Shown: positions 34,482-45,306 of the stretch, piece by piece
How positions within the stretch are numbered: position 1 is the stretch's first letter
Layout of the letters: each line of letters begins with the position of its first letter
NCBI GenBank assembly: GCA_037179335.1
Contig: JAKZHN010000002.1
Location: forward strand, 1-64,000
From: Cyclaneusma minus
Taxonomy: Eukaryota > Ascomycota > Leotiomycetes > Marthamycetales > Marthamycetaceae
DNA length: 64,000 nt
Direction: 5' to 3'
Made by a program: the position numbers and the translations under genes
Notes under the pieces: generated by a model
The model's input: the letters and a program-made list of their open reading frames with translations, nothing else
What the model was told of the DNA's origin: nothing
Databases searched by the model: none

Positions 34482-36447
34482 ATGTCTGCCAAGTCCATTT
34501 CCGAAGCCGATGGCAAGGCCATCCTCAACTACCACCTCACCCGCGCCCCGGTCATCAAGCCATCTCCTCTGCCCTCCTCAGGAGTCCACAACCCACCCCC
34601 TAGACTCGCCTCGCTTTACTTCCCTCCCGATGCCTCCGTCCAGGATGTCCTGAACCAGGCCGAGGTCTCCTACCCGTGGTTGTTGGTGCCAGGCTCGAAA
34701 TTCGTTGCCAAGCCAGATCAGCTCATCAAGCGCCGAGGCAAGAGCGGTCTGCTTGCTCTGAACAAGACTTGGGCTGAGGCAAAGGAGTGGATTGCGGCGC
34801 GCGCCGGCCAGCTGCAGAAGGTGGAAACCGTCGAGGGCTACCTCCGAACATTCTTGGTCGAGCCATTCGTGCCCCATCCAGATGGCACCGAGTACTATGT
34901 CAACATCAACTCTGTGCGCGAGGTATGTATTTCAGCCCCCTTTTACTGGCAGACTTCTTGGCGTTAGGTTGGGCGACATGATGAGCACGTGACCGTGACA
35001 TGTGCCGACAGGATAGAAAAATGGCTGCAAGTGCAAGTGAAGGAATTCAAAAATGGGGCCAGCGTCTGGAAATCGCATCGAAGGCTGGAAAATTCATCGA
35101 GGAGAACGCCACGTTTCCAGCAACTCATGTGGGCTTCGCTGGCCTTTTGTTGCTATGGCTCGCTTCGCTTCGGGCATAGTCTTCCCAGCGGACGAACGGA
35201 AGCAGGGGGGTCTGGGCCCACTCTTCCTCTTCCCCTTCCAGCAACAAGTGTCTAGAGAAGGGGGGCTACCATCCACAGCGGCAGATTTACCCGTTGCTCC
35301 ATCTCATCTATTGCGTCTCCATGTCTATGGCGCAATCTTAGCGCCCGTTTCTTGGCGATCCTACCCGGCGATCTGGTACAGATCTTAGCGCGAACAGGCA
35401 CTGACAGCTTTCTTCTGATAGGGCGATTGGATTCTTTTCACTCACGAGGGTGGTGTCGACGTCGGTGATGTTGATGAGAAGGCCGAGAAGTTGCTCATTC
35501 CCGTCGACCTCTCCGAGTACCCATCAAACGAAGAGATTGCTTCGACTCTCCTCAAGAAGGTTCCCAAGGGTGTGCACAACGTGCTGGTCGACTTCATCAC
35601 CAGACTGTACGCCGTGTACGTTGACTGCCAATTTACCTACCTCGAGATCAACCCTCTCGTCGTCATCCCTAATGCCGAGGGAACCTCCGCCGATGTCCAC
35701 TTCCTCGACTTGGCTGCTAAGCTTGACCAGACCGCCGAATTCGAGTGCGGTGTCAAGTGGGCAGTCGCCCGATCCCCAGTCGCTCTTGGAATGGCTGCTC
35801 AGAAGAGCTCTGAGGGCAAGATCAACATTGACGCCGGCCCACCGATGGAGTTCCCCGCTCCTTTCGGTCGTGAGATGACCAAGGAGGAAGCCTACATTGC
35901 CGAGCTCGACGCAAAGACTGGTGCCTCTCTCAAGCTTACCGTTCTCAACCCTAACGGTCGCGTATGGACTCTGGTTGCTGGTGGCGGTGCCTCTGTTGTG
36001 TACGCCGATGCCATTGCCAGCTCAGGCTTCGCTGATGAGTTGGCCAACTACGGTGAATACTCTGGAGCTCCCACCGAGACCCAGACCTACCACTACGCAC
36101 GAACCGTCTTGGACCTCATGCTCCGCGCTCCCGTTACCGCAGAGGGCAAGGTTCTCTTCATCGGTGGTGGTATTGCCAACTTCACCAACGTCGCATCCAC
36201 CTTCAAGGGAGTCATCCGCGCTCTGCGCGAGTTCTCGGCTCTTCTGATCGAGCACAAGGTCCAGATCTGGGTGCGCCGTGCTGGTCCTAACTACCAGGAG
36301 GGATTGAAGAACATCAAGGCCGTTGGATCGGAGCTCAAGCTCGACATGCACGTGTACGGACCTGAGATGCACGTCAGTGGAATCGTGCCTTTGGCATTGA
36401 TCCCCAGCCGCCGGGAGACGAACACGATCAAGGAGTTTGGCATGTAA
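34482..36447 (+). CDS. acl2: ATP-citrate lyase subunit 2
   Basis: Second subunit of ATP-citrate lyase, equivalent to the N-terminal ATP-grasp/citrate-binding part of the animal enzyme. Two exons, 34482-34922 and 35422-36447, in phase 0 encode 488 aa, the usual length. It opens MSAKSISEADGKAILNYHL. Landmarks include SGLLALNKTWAEAKEWI, LVEPFVPHP, the exon-2 start GDWILFTHEGGVDVGDVD, TYLEINPLVVI and WTLVAGGGASVVYADAI. It ends NTIKEFGM. The intron is 499 nt (GTATGT...GATAG), far longer than most others here; the open frames inside it (35053-35388) show no similarity to the family. Transcribed away from acl1. Confidence 0.97.
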
Positions 36448-37312
36448 GAGTTGATGGGGGGTTCTGGGACTTCGATGTAGTACATTAGCTGCGCATTCAA
36501 TTTTTTCTGGCTCTCAGAGGGTTTACGGAGGGCGTAGGTACTTACTTTGCTTCCGAGGTACCCAAAGAATTAGACTCTTGAAATCACATGAGACAAAAGA
36601 TACAGTGACACGTCTTTGACTGTCGTTTGAAGAAGGGTGGTGATTGTTCTTGTTGAGACCTGCGCGGCACAAGCCAGTACTGTAATGCGAGATATGTGAA
36701 GTGTTTCCCAAAGAATGTGTCGAGCTTGCGGTTGTGTGGGACACTTTTCAAATCCCACCGTTTATCCTTATCCCTGATCCAAGCCTTGCAAACAAACACT
36801 CGGAGACACCGGGATCTATCCCCAATTCCCGAAGGCGAGATACGATGTGATCATCATGCATGAGGAGAAGGGACCACGTTCTGGCTCTGGCTCTCTGTCG
36901 TTAAGTAGGAACTCAAAGCTCTTCTGGCAACTTGCACCCTCGAAGCTACTCAGTGGTATGCCAGATATTCGGAACTAAGCGGGTAGATTTCAGAACAATG
37001 TAAGTCAGTAGGTAAGCTTGGGACCTCAAGGCCAGTCCGCTTGGTGTACATAGTGGATCCGATTTACGAGGGCGTCTCCGTACTCCTTAATCTATTTCGA
37101 TTCCAGACTACTACCTGGGTTACTAGAACTATATATAGCTCAGTAGTCGACAAACAGCTTTCTTATATATATCCCCAGCTTACAACTACTACGCAGGTCT
37201 CACAGCAATGCAAAATTCTTGAAGTTTATCCTTTCAGGATCCCCCTCATGGCTTCTTCCCCTCTCGAAACAACAGTTCCATGTTCCTCATGGAAATCGCC
37301 AAAAAAAACAAA
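36448..37312. other. Intergenic region downstream of acl2
   Basis: No gene recognised. The tract immediately before the 5S gene (its 3' side) is A-rich on the plus strand, giving the T-run terminator of the minus-strand 5S gene. Open frames 36523-36799 (-) are not supported. Confidence 0.45.
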
Positions 37313-37431
37313 ACATACAACAGCAGGTATTCGCTGGTGGTCACCCACCCAACTACTAATCTGCCGATCTGAGGCTTATGTATGCAAGAGCGGACGGGTT
37401 TGCCAGTTCTCCTCAGTCTATGGTCGTATGT
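37313..37431 (-). rRNA. 5S ribosomal RNA
   Basis: Read on the minus strand, the 119 nt begin ACATACGACCATAGACTGAG and end CCTGCTGTTGTATGT. Terminal stem ACATAC/GTATGT, the internal control region GTTGGGTGGGTGACCACC and helix partners CTGAGG/CCTCAG and GCAA/TTGC are intact. A T-rich polymerase III terminator (TTTTGTTTTTTTT) follows immediately at 37313 and below. Dispersed single 5S genes are normal in filamentous ascomycetes. Compared with my memory of related fungi the helix-III loop region differs but with compensating pairs, so it looks functional or recently so. Confidence 0.92.
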
Positions 37432-39386
37432 GCTAGATAAGTGATAATTTGCAGTACATCAATGGAATCACCTACTTGGAAAATTGAAGTCTTTCATGAG
37501 CGTCTTATTTGTAATCGGGCCTTCGGTCGCCATCATTTTTGTAACATATAGTGTGCTTGACATATAGCGTCTGGTGGGGTGTTTGAAAGAAGAGAGTGTA
37601 TAAGGGAGTAGCTGGAAGTGATCTTCCTGGACACAGCTTCACATCCAGCTCAAAAGCCTAAAGCTACCTACGTGAAGTCCAATAACTGGAGAAACAGTCG
37701 GAGGGTATGCCAAAAAGGACTGAAGGAACTCGAAGCGCGGTGTGAAAGTAAGGTATGTGAAGCTAGCTACCTATATCTGGATGCTCGAAAGCCCATCAAA
37801 TTCAAGGGCGAATGAGAAACAGTAATTCTGAAGTGTTATGAAACGAAATGAAAATATTCCGATCACTTCAGCGTCCTATTGCTATCATCATATCGAGAAA
37901 GGAAAGTCCTCTAATACGGATAAACCTAAACTTCCTATCAATGAGTTAAATTAGAAGAGAGAATAACAACCTACCGGCTGTAGAAATCACTGTGAAGACA
38001 ACAGAAGGTTTGGGGTATGGAAAACTGACAGGAAAACGAACCGTAGAGCATACTTAGATTGGTAACAATGAATTTCTGAACTGGATGGATATAAATGACT
38101 TGAATATGGGTTCTTTATACTGGTACTTGATCTGTAATGAAAGCAAACCACCTGATTGATCGACAGGACGAACGTTTGTACTGGTTTCGTCTGCTGGTAG
38201 CCGATGTACAACAAAATCAGTAGCTCTCGACTTGAGTGACAAAATCGATTTCTCTACTGGTTTCATTCTACCAATCATCGACGTTCAACAAATTCAGAAC
38301 CGCTGGGAGTAGCATCCGGCTTGTGTGATAGAATATGAGTCGACATGCAACAAAACCACGGAGTCTGCCTAAGTGGCTAGCAAGGTGGACTGGCTAATCA
38401 GAATCTAAGACTCCTTGTTGTTTCCTTTCCCTCTTTTTCCCGTAATCCACTTCTCCAAAGTAACGGGTCGTCAGATAGTCGAAAGGAAGCTTAGCTGAGC
38501 CGTGGCAACAAGTTACCTATGGGTAGACAGAAATCACGACCGAAGAAGAAGAAGAAGGTCGGGAAAACTTGAAGTTCAAGTGCCAAGTGTCAATCCAGTT
38601 CCAGTTTCCAAGCACTTATGTTTTATGCAATATACAATCTGAAAACTTAGTATATTTTCCAAGGCAGGAGAAAATAACCTTAGAACTCTGCACTCTGCAG
38701 TCAATGCATAGTTTTCTGGTCCATTAATCCCTCTTTACGAAATTGTTCAAATGGGTTGAGTCTCGGGTAGTAGTGATTTGACTTACTTTAAACTTGAAAC
38801 TTAAGTAGTTCTTTCTTATCTGGATGTATCTGAGTTATTGAAGATTCATAGTTCCCACAGACCATTTATTATACATTTTATATCATATTCGATTCGGGTG
38901 AATTATCATTATTGAAAATTGGCCAAATCTTATTAACATCACTTGGGAGACCTAAGATCCTTGACATTTGGTCCTATCAGATTGAATTCTTTCAACCTCC
39001 CCTAGGAGCACTACAAAGTGATAAATATGACAGGATCGACATATGGCATAATTCGGATTTAGATCCCAGGTTCTTTATGTTTATAAAAGCATTCAATCCA
39101 GTCACATGACATCATCGGTGAAGTTCGGCCGCCGGCCTTTTCGCCTCGCATCTCAGGCAGCAACGTCAAATTCCAAGTACCGAAGCAGCCTCAACCAGCG
39201 CCAATTCACACCTCAAGCCTGCCATTGAGCATCCCAAGTCCCACCTAAAGCTCCAAACCTCTCTACCAGCTCTCCAGTAAGCACCGCCATATCCCCAGAC
39301 CCAGCGAAATTCCAGCAAAGCCCTGGCTGATTCGCAGCAAAAGCATATCCACCAAAGCTCTCCAAAGCTCCCGAAGCTCCTTCAAG
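37432..39386. other. Gene-poor AT-leaning region
   Basis: About 2 kb between the 5S gene and MIC10. No coding frame recognised. Contains a GAAGAAGAAGAAGAAGG-like microsatellite near 38542-38557 and a 7-bp inverted repeat GGAGTCT/AGACTCC at 38360-38414. The last 250 bp (CCA/AGCTCC-rich) are probably the MIC10 promoter and leader. Confidence 0.45.
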
Positions 39387-39784
39387 ATGCCCGAAACCAG
39401 CGCTCCCGCGGTCTCTGCACCCGTTTCGCGCCCGTCGCGACCAGTTAGTGAAGCACTGCTTAATGAAAAGGTACGATAAATCGTCCCTCTAGGTCGCGCG
39501 ACACAACTCCAGCCTACAAACTTGCTCGGGACCGTTGTTTACTACTATCTATCTTGTTGGAGCAATTGCTGATATTACATGTGTTATAGTGGGACCGCTG
39601 CCTCTCTTCTCTCCTCGTCCGCTCCAGCATCGGTGTCGGTTTCGGCGTCGTCTTCTCCGTCCTCCTGTTCAAGCGACGCGCATGGCCAGCTTTCGTGGGT
39701 GCGGGCTTTGGTGCTGGAAGGGCGTATGAGGAGTGCAATGGCAGTTTTGTGAGGGGAGATGGGGCGAAGAGATTCTCGTCGTGA
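39387..39784 (+). CDS. mic10: MICOS complex subunit MIC10
   Basis: MIC10 bends the inner mitochondrial membrane at crista junctions as part of the MICOS complex. Two exons, 39387-39470 and 39590-39784, with a 119-nt intron (GTACGA...TATAG) in phase 0, encode 92 aa. A Ser/Pro/Ala-rich head (MPETSAPAVSAPVSRPSRP) leads to the conserved SEALLNEKWDRCLSSLLV, split by the intron after NEK. Two membrane hairpin segments follow with the family's glycine motifs: SIGVGFGVVFSVLLF (first) and FVGAGFGAGRAYEEC (second), separated by the basic turn KRRAWP. There is no cleavable presequence, as usual for this family. Confidence 0.93.
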
Positions 39785-40270
39785 GAGTTGGGAACCAACA
39801 TCTGATTAGAGGAGATGGGCGGGATGTGACGGGGAGGTTACGACGTGCGGGGGAAAGGGGGAAGATGGAAGGTGTATAATACGATGAATACGCCGCTATA
39901 GACTGGGGACGAGGAAGCAATTTGGCTTCCCGCCGGAGGCAGACGTCTACAGAAGGTATGTGGCGTGCACGCGAGGAAGGATTTCGTTCGGCTGGGGGAA
40001 GGGGCTGCTTAGGACGATTTGTACAAATGGCATCAATTTCGCGAATCGCATTGCACCCCCCCTGGAACTCGATGTCATACTACCAGTTGGTCGTGCAGTT
40101 ACCTTATGGAACAGCGGTTCAGTCAGGATGTTCATTCGTTCTGTGCTGACTCTACAATTTCGTACTCCTAGAGTAATTATCATCCCCGTAACCAACTTGA
40201 GTCGAGCTCCGATCAACATCCAACATGTCATTCAGACTCCCGAGCCCCCAACCAAATAGAGATCTCATTC
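39785..40270. other. Intergenic 0.5 kb
   Basis: Convergent 3' regions of MIC10 (+) and the single-span membrane protein (-). No feature recognised. Confidence 0.5.
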
Positions 40271-41446
40271 TCAAGTCGCACTCCGTCTCCTTACAGCACC
40301 ACTGGTACCATCCATCCCCTCAACAACACTAGTCCTCGCATCCCTCCCAAGCCTCCTCCAATCCTCGCGAATCTGCTGCTGTCCCTGGTCCTCACTAACA
40401 CTCCCATCACCCCCCATCGCCTCTCTAATCGACTTCTCCCTCTCGGGACTAAGAACCGCCCGTCCCCCCCTCTCGGGACTAAGCACCGCCCTCCCCCACC
40501 TCATCTCCCTATCCCTCTCCCTCTCCTTCCGATTCGGTCCACTCCCACTCCTACTCCTCCTCCCCTCCCTATCCACCCTTTGCACTCTTTCCTGTGCACC
40601 ATACCCATATCCGCCAGTTCCATACTCACTCCCCTGACTCCCCCGCTGATGTGCATGTCCATGAAACAACTCTCTCCTTTCCTGCTCTCTAGCCAGATTC
40701 GCCAGATTACCTTCCTCGATCCGCGCTTTGGCATAGCGGATTGCAAATTCCATGCAGACGATGAACATCCAGAAGAGGAGCAGGACGAGGATTACCAGAC
40801 AGGAAATCATGATGCAGAGTTCGAGGGCGGTGATGTGGATTTCCCAGGTGGTGAGGAGGAGGTGGGGGCGTGAGAGGAAGGGGAGTGCTGTTTGGCTGGG
40901 CTGGGCTGGGTTGAGGGGCGATTTGTTGGAGAGCGCGAAGGGCTTTTGGTAGGGCTTTTGGGAGTCGCGGACGGATAGGGGGTGGGGAGAGGTCGTTATG
41001 GCGGGCTCTTGATAGTGAGCTGGAGTTGGGAGGTGGGGTGTGCTGGTAGGGATGGTGATGGTGGTGTCCGAGGTAGAGGATAAAAGGTAGGGCGAGACGG
41101 ATACGGCGTCTAGGAGACTGACGGAGTCTTTATCTGGACTGTCCATGGATTGAGATTGCTGGGAACGACGCAGTAGACGGTTGGGATTGTCATATTGGGC
41201 TGGAGGAACTGCTGGGAGTGGAATAATTCCGTCTGCGAGTTGCGGAGTCTCTGATATGACATCTCCAGCTATTTGGACTTCAGAAGACGTAGAATCGGAG
41301 TTTGATCGGCGATGGGCCCATCGAAGGCCCTGGATGCCCGAGTCACCATCGTTTTTGTTCTCCTGCGCGGATGTTGTAGCTGAAGGGAGGAGAGACGCAA
41401 CGGTAGAAGAGGCGAGTATATCGCGGAGACGGGCATAAGCTGCCAT
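40271..41446 (-). CDS. Single-span membrane protein, uncharacterised
   Basis: One uninterrupted exon of 391 codons from ATG at 41446 (MAAYARLRDILASS). I do not recognise the family. The N-terminal 200 residues are Ser/Pro/Thr-rich and probably disordered (VSPYLLSSTSDTTITIPTS). One strong transmembrane helix lies at about residues 209-233 (LCIMISCLVILVLLLFWMF). The C-terminal 150 residues are very polar and Arg/Glu/Gly-rich, with a direct repeat of GRAVLSPER (the second copy 11 residues after the first) and RERDREMRWGR. No signal peptide. By topology a tail facing the cytosol is likely. Codon usage and the long frame in a GC-richer region support a real gene. Confidence 0.72.
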   Translation of the reverse strand: MAAYARLRDILASSTVASLLPSATTSAQENKNDGDSGIQGLRWAHRRSNSDSTSSEVQIAGDVISETPQLADGIIPLPAVPPAQYDNPNRLLRRSQQSQSMDSPDKDSVSLLDAVSVSPYLLSSTSDTTITIPTSTPHLPTPAHYQEPAITTSPHPLSVRDSQKPYQKPFALSNKSPLNPAQPSQTALPFLSRPHLLLTTWEIHITALELCIMISCLVILVLLLFWMFIVCMEFAIRYAKARIEEGNLANLAREQERRELFHGHAHQRGSQGSEYGTGGYGYGAQERVQRVDREGRRSRSGSGPNRKERERDREMRWGRAVLSPERGGRAVLSPEREKSIREAMGGDGSVSEDQGQQQIREDWRRLGRDARTSVVEGMDGTSGAVRRRSAT

Positions 41447-42353
41447 TGTAGTTATCCGGCGCTTCAGTCAAGTTATCGTATAAGCAAGAATCTCGAATCG
41501 TAAGGAGGATAGCTAATTCGAAAGGGCTAATAATGGGTAATGTAGAGGAAAATGGATGCGGTAACGAAACGGTTGAGTCGATGGCCACGATTTATTCAAT
41601 CTGTGCGGCAAAAAGGGTAGAGGGTAGGAAGAGTATGGATAGGTATTCCTGGAAGTTTTCAAACAGAACATATATTGAGGTGTATTGAGAGGTAGGAACG
41701 GCATCATAATGATGTCGCGACAAAGAAACTCGAGCAAGGTAGCCCGGGAAAGCGGAGCCGATGTTTATTGAGAAGCTGCACTTGCCTTCCTCTTTGATGA
41801 AACCGGAAAGTTCATCAGTGACTGCCTTCTGGGCAGGTTTGCCATAGACGCGATGAAACGATTACGAGACCCCTGGGTTGAAATCGTAGTGTGGGGATAT
41901 ACTTAGTTCCCACCGAGTTGGGATTGCTTTCGACATCAGCGAAACTGCCTTGGCCATTAAACATCAGAGAAGATGCATCAGTTGGGTCTACTTGCCCACG
42001 GCTTCCAGAACAATTCCAAAGGAACAAATATGATCAGTCTATGAGTAGACGAATATGTTTGAGGGTGTATGCTGATCCCGGGTCGAAGCCTCGGGAATAG
42101 AAGATATATATGGCCAAGAAAAGGAGAGGAAAGCAAATCAAGGAGAGAATAAGTTTTATTTCATACCGAATAATAACCCCTTGGATATCCATGCCTGCGT
42201 TCCACCAAGAACTATGCAATTTGGACCCAGAGTCGACCTCTTGAACCACAGCTCCGCGCCGTATACTCTATGCAAACAAATGTTCAAATTGATAAAACCC
42301 CAACACCATGCTCAAAGGAATCCGTCCAAGTGCCTTTCTGCACCTCATCGCCG
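41447..42353. other. Intergenic 0.9 kb
   Basis: Upstream of the membrane-protein gene and downstream of USE1. Two short minus frames (42249-42034, with a hydrophobic stretch LILSLICFPLLFLAIYIFY, and 42027-41815) could be exons of a small membrane protein, but no convincing splice joins them, so no gene is called. Confidence 0.35.
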
Positions 42354-43395
42354 CTAGAAACGCAGCTTCGGCATCGCAAAAACAATAAACAGAGCAACAA
42401 ACCACATGCCGAAAATCCACACATACATAATCATCCTCCCCCACCACCCTTTGCCCTCACTCATACTCCTAAGAAAGCCCATCCTCCTCTGCGCCTGCTC
42501 CACGCCCGTCACATTCTTCTCCAAGCCCTCGCCTGCTCTCGCTAATACTTCTTTTTCGGATTCGAGAGAGGTGTTGAAGGCTTTGGAGGATTCTTTGAGG
42601 GCGGTGGCCATGGAGAGGAGGGAGGCGGTGAGGTTTTCTTGCTCGGTCCGGTTGTGGGTTAGCATGTGTTCGGTGGCTGTTGATGTTGCTGTGTCTGTGT
42701 TTGGCTCGGCGGCGGATGTAGGTTGGCTGTGGCGGAGGCGGAGGGTGGAGGGGAAGAGTTGGTCTCGTTCCGTAGAAATAGATTCTGGGAGTGGATTCCC
42801 CTGGCTTGCTTGACTGGTTTCTTCTTGCAGTGCAGGGTCTTGGGGCTCTTTCATATCTCGTGCTTCGGTCTTTTCAACCTCTCGCGCCTCGGATTCTTCA
42901 GACTCGGTAACGTCCTCCGATGGCGTATCGTCGTCACCTAGCAAGTCCTCTCCCTCGGATACATCATGGTCATCGTGTGGTTCTGCCGCTGCGATCTAAA
43001 AAGCATCACCAGTCAGTCCAATATTCCGTCGCACAGCCATCGCACATCGTAGGAAGAGCACCAAAGCATACCTCCTCCCATGCCTCCAACTTCTCACTCA
43101 ACCACTCAACCCCATCTCTCTTCCTCATCAGCTCAGCCTGTTCTACCTGCCTCCTACTCAGCACCTTAACACCCGCGGCATCCTGTTCCAGCCGCAATAG
43201 CAAAGTTCTTGCCAGGTCCAGGTTCTGTCCGACCTTCCTCCGGAAATAGACATCGCGCCGCAGTTTCCGCTCCGTCTCCTCGTCGGGGTGTGAGAGGATC
43301 TTTTGCTGGCGCGCTAGCAGACGTGTTAGGTTCGTCAGAGAGTGGTCTGCGGTTGAGCTTGCGGCGAGAGAGGAGAGGGGGGCGGTAAGGGCCAT
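42354..43395 (-). CDS. use1: SNARE protein USE1
   Basis: Use1-family SNARE, acting in retrograde Golgi-to-ER membrane fusion. Exons 43395-43072 and 42995-42354, with a 76-nt intron (GTATGC...TTTAG) in phase 0, give 321 aa. The N-terminal half is helical and charged (NLTRLLARQQKILSHPDEE; LLLRLEQDAAGVKVLSRRQ). A long acidic disordered linker follows (SEESEAREVEKTEARD). The SNARE helix is at about residues 230-290 (EHMLTHNRTEQENLTASLL through GEGLEKNVTGVEQAQRRM). A C-terminal anchor, WGRMIMYVWIFGMWFVALFI, ends in a short lumenal tail. A single C-terminal span with no signal peptide is the expected tail-anchored topology. Confidence 0.88.
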
Positions 43396-44922
43396 GGCTT
43401 GAGGGTGCGTGTGGAGAGTCTGGGAGGATTGAGGTGTTGGTGTTTAGGGATGCGATGCGCTGCGGCGAGAGCGAGCAAGTGCCGTTTAGTATTGGTCGCA
43501 ATGGCTTCACGGGTGATGATAGTACCTATGGAAAAGCCAGGATTGCCGAGGTTTGGTTACTTGTGTGAGTGGATTTGTCGGGAGCCAGAAATGGATTCAT
43601 TTGCTGTCTCCAGCTTTTGCGACGACATTTCAGTTCACAGTCCACCACTGTTGATGCCACGTCTACTATCCAGTCCAGGCTCTCTGGAAGCCATCCTGCT
43701 GCTTATTACATGAGCCGGAAAATCCAATCCTCTCAGCTTGTCACCAAGCCACCAAAGCCCCTTCCCGAGGAACTGGTGACTTATTCATTCATCCATGTCT
43801 TTGGGCAGCACATGCATCGAGGCATTGAAGAATCATGCTTTATGTGGCGGTGCAAGGTGCTTGTGGCTGGTAGCTGCCTCGTTCGGCGGGACTTTGGTGA
43901 CATCTTGATTTCTTGTGCGCTCACCCCACACCGGACCATTTGAAAAACTATGAATATTCCCAAAAAATCGAGGATATCTCCAGTGATTGAGAAGAATCGA
44001 AGTGCCCAGATATATTCCGAATAACTGGGAAATTTTCGAATGTTTTCGACCGTTGGGTCAAAGTGGTTCCAGTGCAGTGAAAACGTTCTTCCGTTCCCGG
44101 CGGCACTTGGGTTTGAGATCGCCATTCTTGAAATCCATGGACATATGTAATAATAATCAAACTTTATTCCAGGCCGCCAGGCTTTCCCAGAGCAATGATA
44201 CGCCGGTACGTAACAGTCGAGAATGAGAATTGACGTGGTGATCGAGTGGTGATCAAGGTTCAACTTGTCGTTGATGGCACGGGCTGGGGAGTATGGTGTG
44301 TTGCAAGATCCATTCCCACATGGCGATGCGTACTTATCCTAACTTGCGACGACCGAGTGACCATAGACGTCGCGATAGTAATGAAGCAAGCCTGTGTGCT
44401 AGACGGGTCATGGGCAGCCTCGCGATCCGAATCATGGGTAATGATGAGTGCCTGGATTTCAAAACAGCTGGTTTGCCGGATGATGCCTGGTCAGACCAAA
44501 TAAAGTTTCTGGAGCTGGTTTCGATCCTGACAATGCTGTTTCAGTCTGGGGATCGAGCATGTGGAAGACCTACCCCATGGTCAGCCCTATCGATACAATG
44601 ACCATAGGGCGGAACACGCCGCAGGGCTAGTAGCGGGAGGCGGGCGGTAGTCGCTGTTGTGAGGCCTTATGAGGCGTTGTCCGTGTATCCTGGCAGTTCG
44701 CGATGGGGGGTTGAGGGAGTGGGGTGAATGAAGCTGATATATCCCGAGAAAAACTCAAAAAGAGAAAGTAACTGGGCAGGTAGTAGAGACTAGTGTATGG
44801 GGAAAACTGTGTAAATAGGGGGGCTGGTGGAAGCATTGAACTGAAGTGACGGAATATAATAAAGCTCTGATTAAACGCAACTTCAAGACTTTGTCCAGGA
44901 TTGCCATCCGATCCAAGAGTAC
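43396..44922. other. Intergenic region upstream of USE1
   Basis: No convincing gene. Contains the degenerate array at 43951-44050. The open frame 43781-44263 on the minus strand runs straight through that repeat and is therefore unlikely to be coding. Confidence 0.45.
43951..44050. repeat. Degenerate 18-19 bp array, copy 4
   Basis: Units GATATCTCCAGTGATTGAG, AAGAATCGAAGTGCCCAG, ATATATTCCGAATAACTGGG and AAATTTTCGAATG. The block 43970-44040 lines up unit for unit with 10616-10686, showing that the array as a whole, not only the unit, has been copied. Confidence 0.7.
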
Positions 44923-45306
44923 CTAACGAAGATCATGCGGATCGATGGATATCTTGGGGTCGATTGACATTTTGATGCATGGCTCGAAAAGAGGATAGCT
45001 CCAGGTGGCATTCAAGTCGCGGCTATCAATAGACTTTGGCTCCTGCATGGGAGATCTTCTGGAATGCAGATAGAAGCCTTTGGTGCACCATCCTAGTGGC
45101 TGAAGAACCGGACGGCTTCCGTTACCTTGGGGAGCTGCTGATTGGTATCCGGCATATCCAACCTCCGCAGTAGCATGTATCCGGTGCTGATCGAGTTCCA
45201 GAGGGTGCGACCAAAGCTCGATCTCGGGGCGCACCGACACTTGCGAGTTTTGGGAGTACAGCCGGGGAAGAACCCAGGAAACAGGTTTGAGTATTGAAAC
45301 GTGCAT
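44923..45306 (-). CDS. Possible small hypothetical protein
   Basis: An ATG-initiated minus-strand frame of 127 codons (MHVSILKPVSWVLPRLYS... to PKISIDPHDLR). No recognised family, signal peptide or membrane span. Residue use is balanced and it lies in otherwise gene-free DNA, but length alone is weak evidence in sequence of this composition. It could be a chance frame. Confidence 0.25.
   Translation of the reverse strand: MHVSILKPVSWVLPRLYSQNSQVSVRPEIELWSHPLELDQHRIHATAEVGYAGYQSAAPQGNGSRPVLQPLGWCTKGFYLHSRRSPMQEPKSIDSRDLNATWSYPLFEPCIKMSIDPKISIDPHDLR

Noticed and set aside
37041..37436. 131-codon plus frame
   Set aside because: Runs through the complement of the 5S rRNA gene.
38360..38414. tRNA-like sequence with 7-bp GGAGTCT/AGACTCC stem and GCCTAAGTGGCTAGC
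   Set aside because: Only 55 nt between stem ends and no T-loop (GTTCGA) sequence; at most a relic.
41815..42249. Two small minus frames, one with a hydrophobic stretch
   Set aside because: No convincing splice sites join them and there is no recognisable family.
43781..44263. 160-codon minus frame
   Set aside because: Passes through the dispersed 19-bp repeat array, so its middle is repeat-derived.
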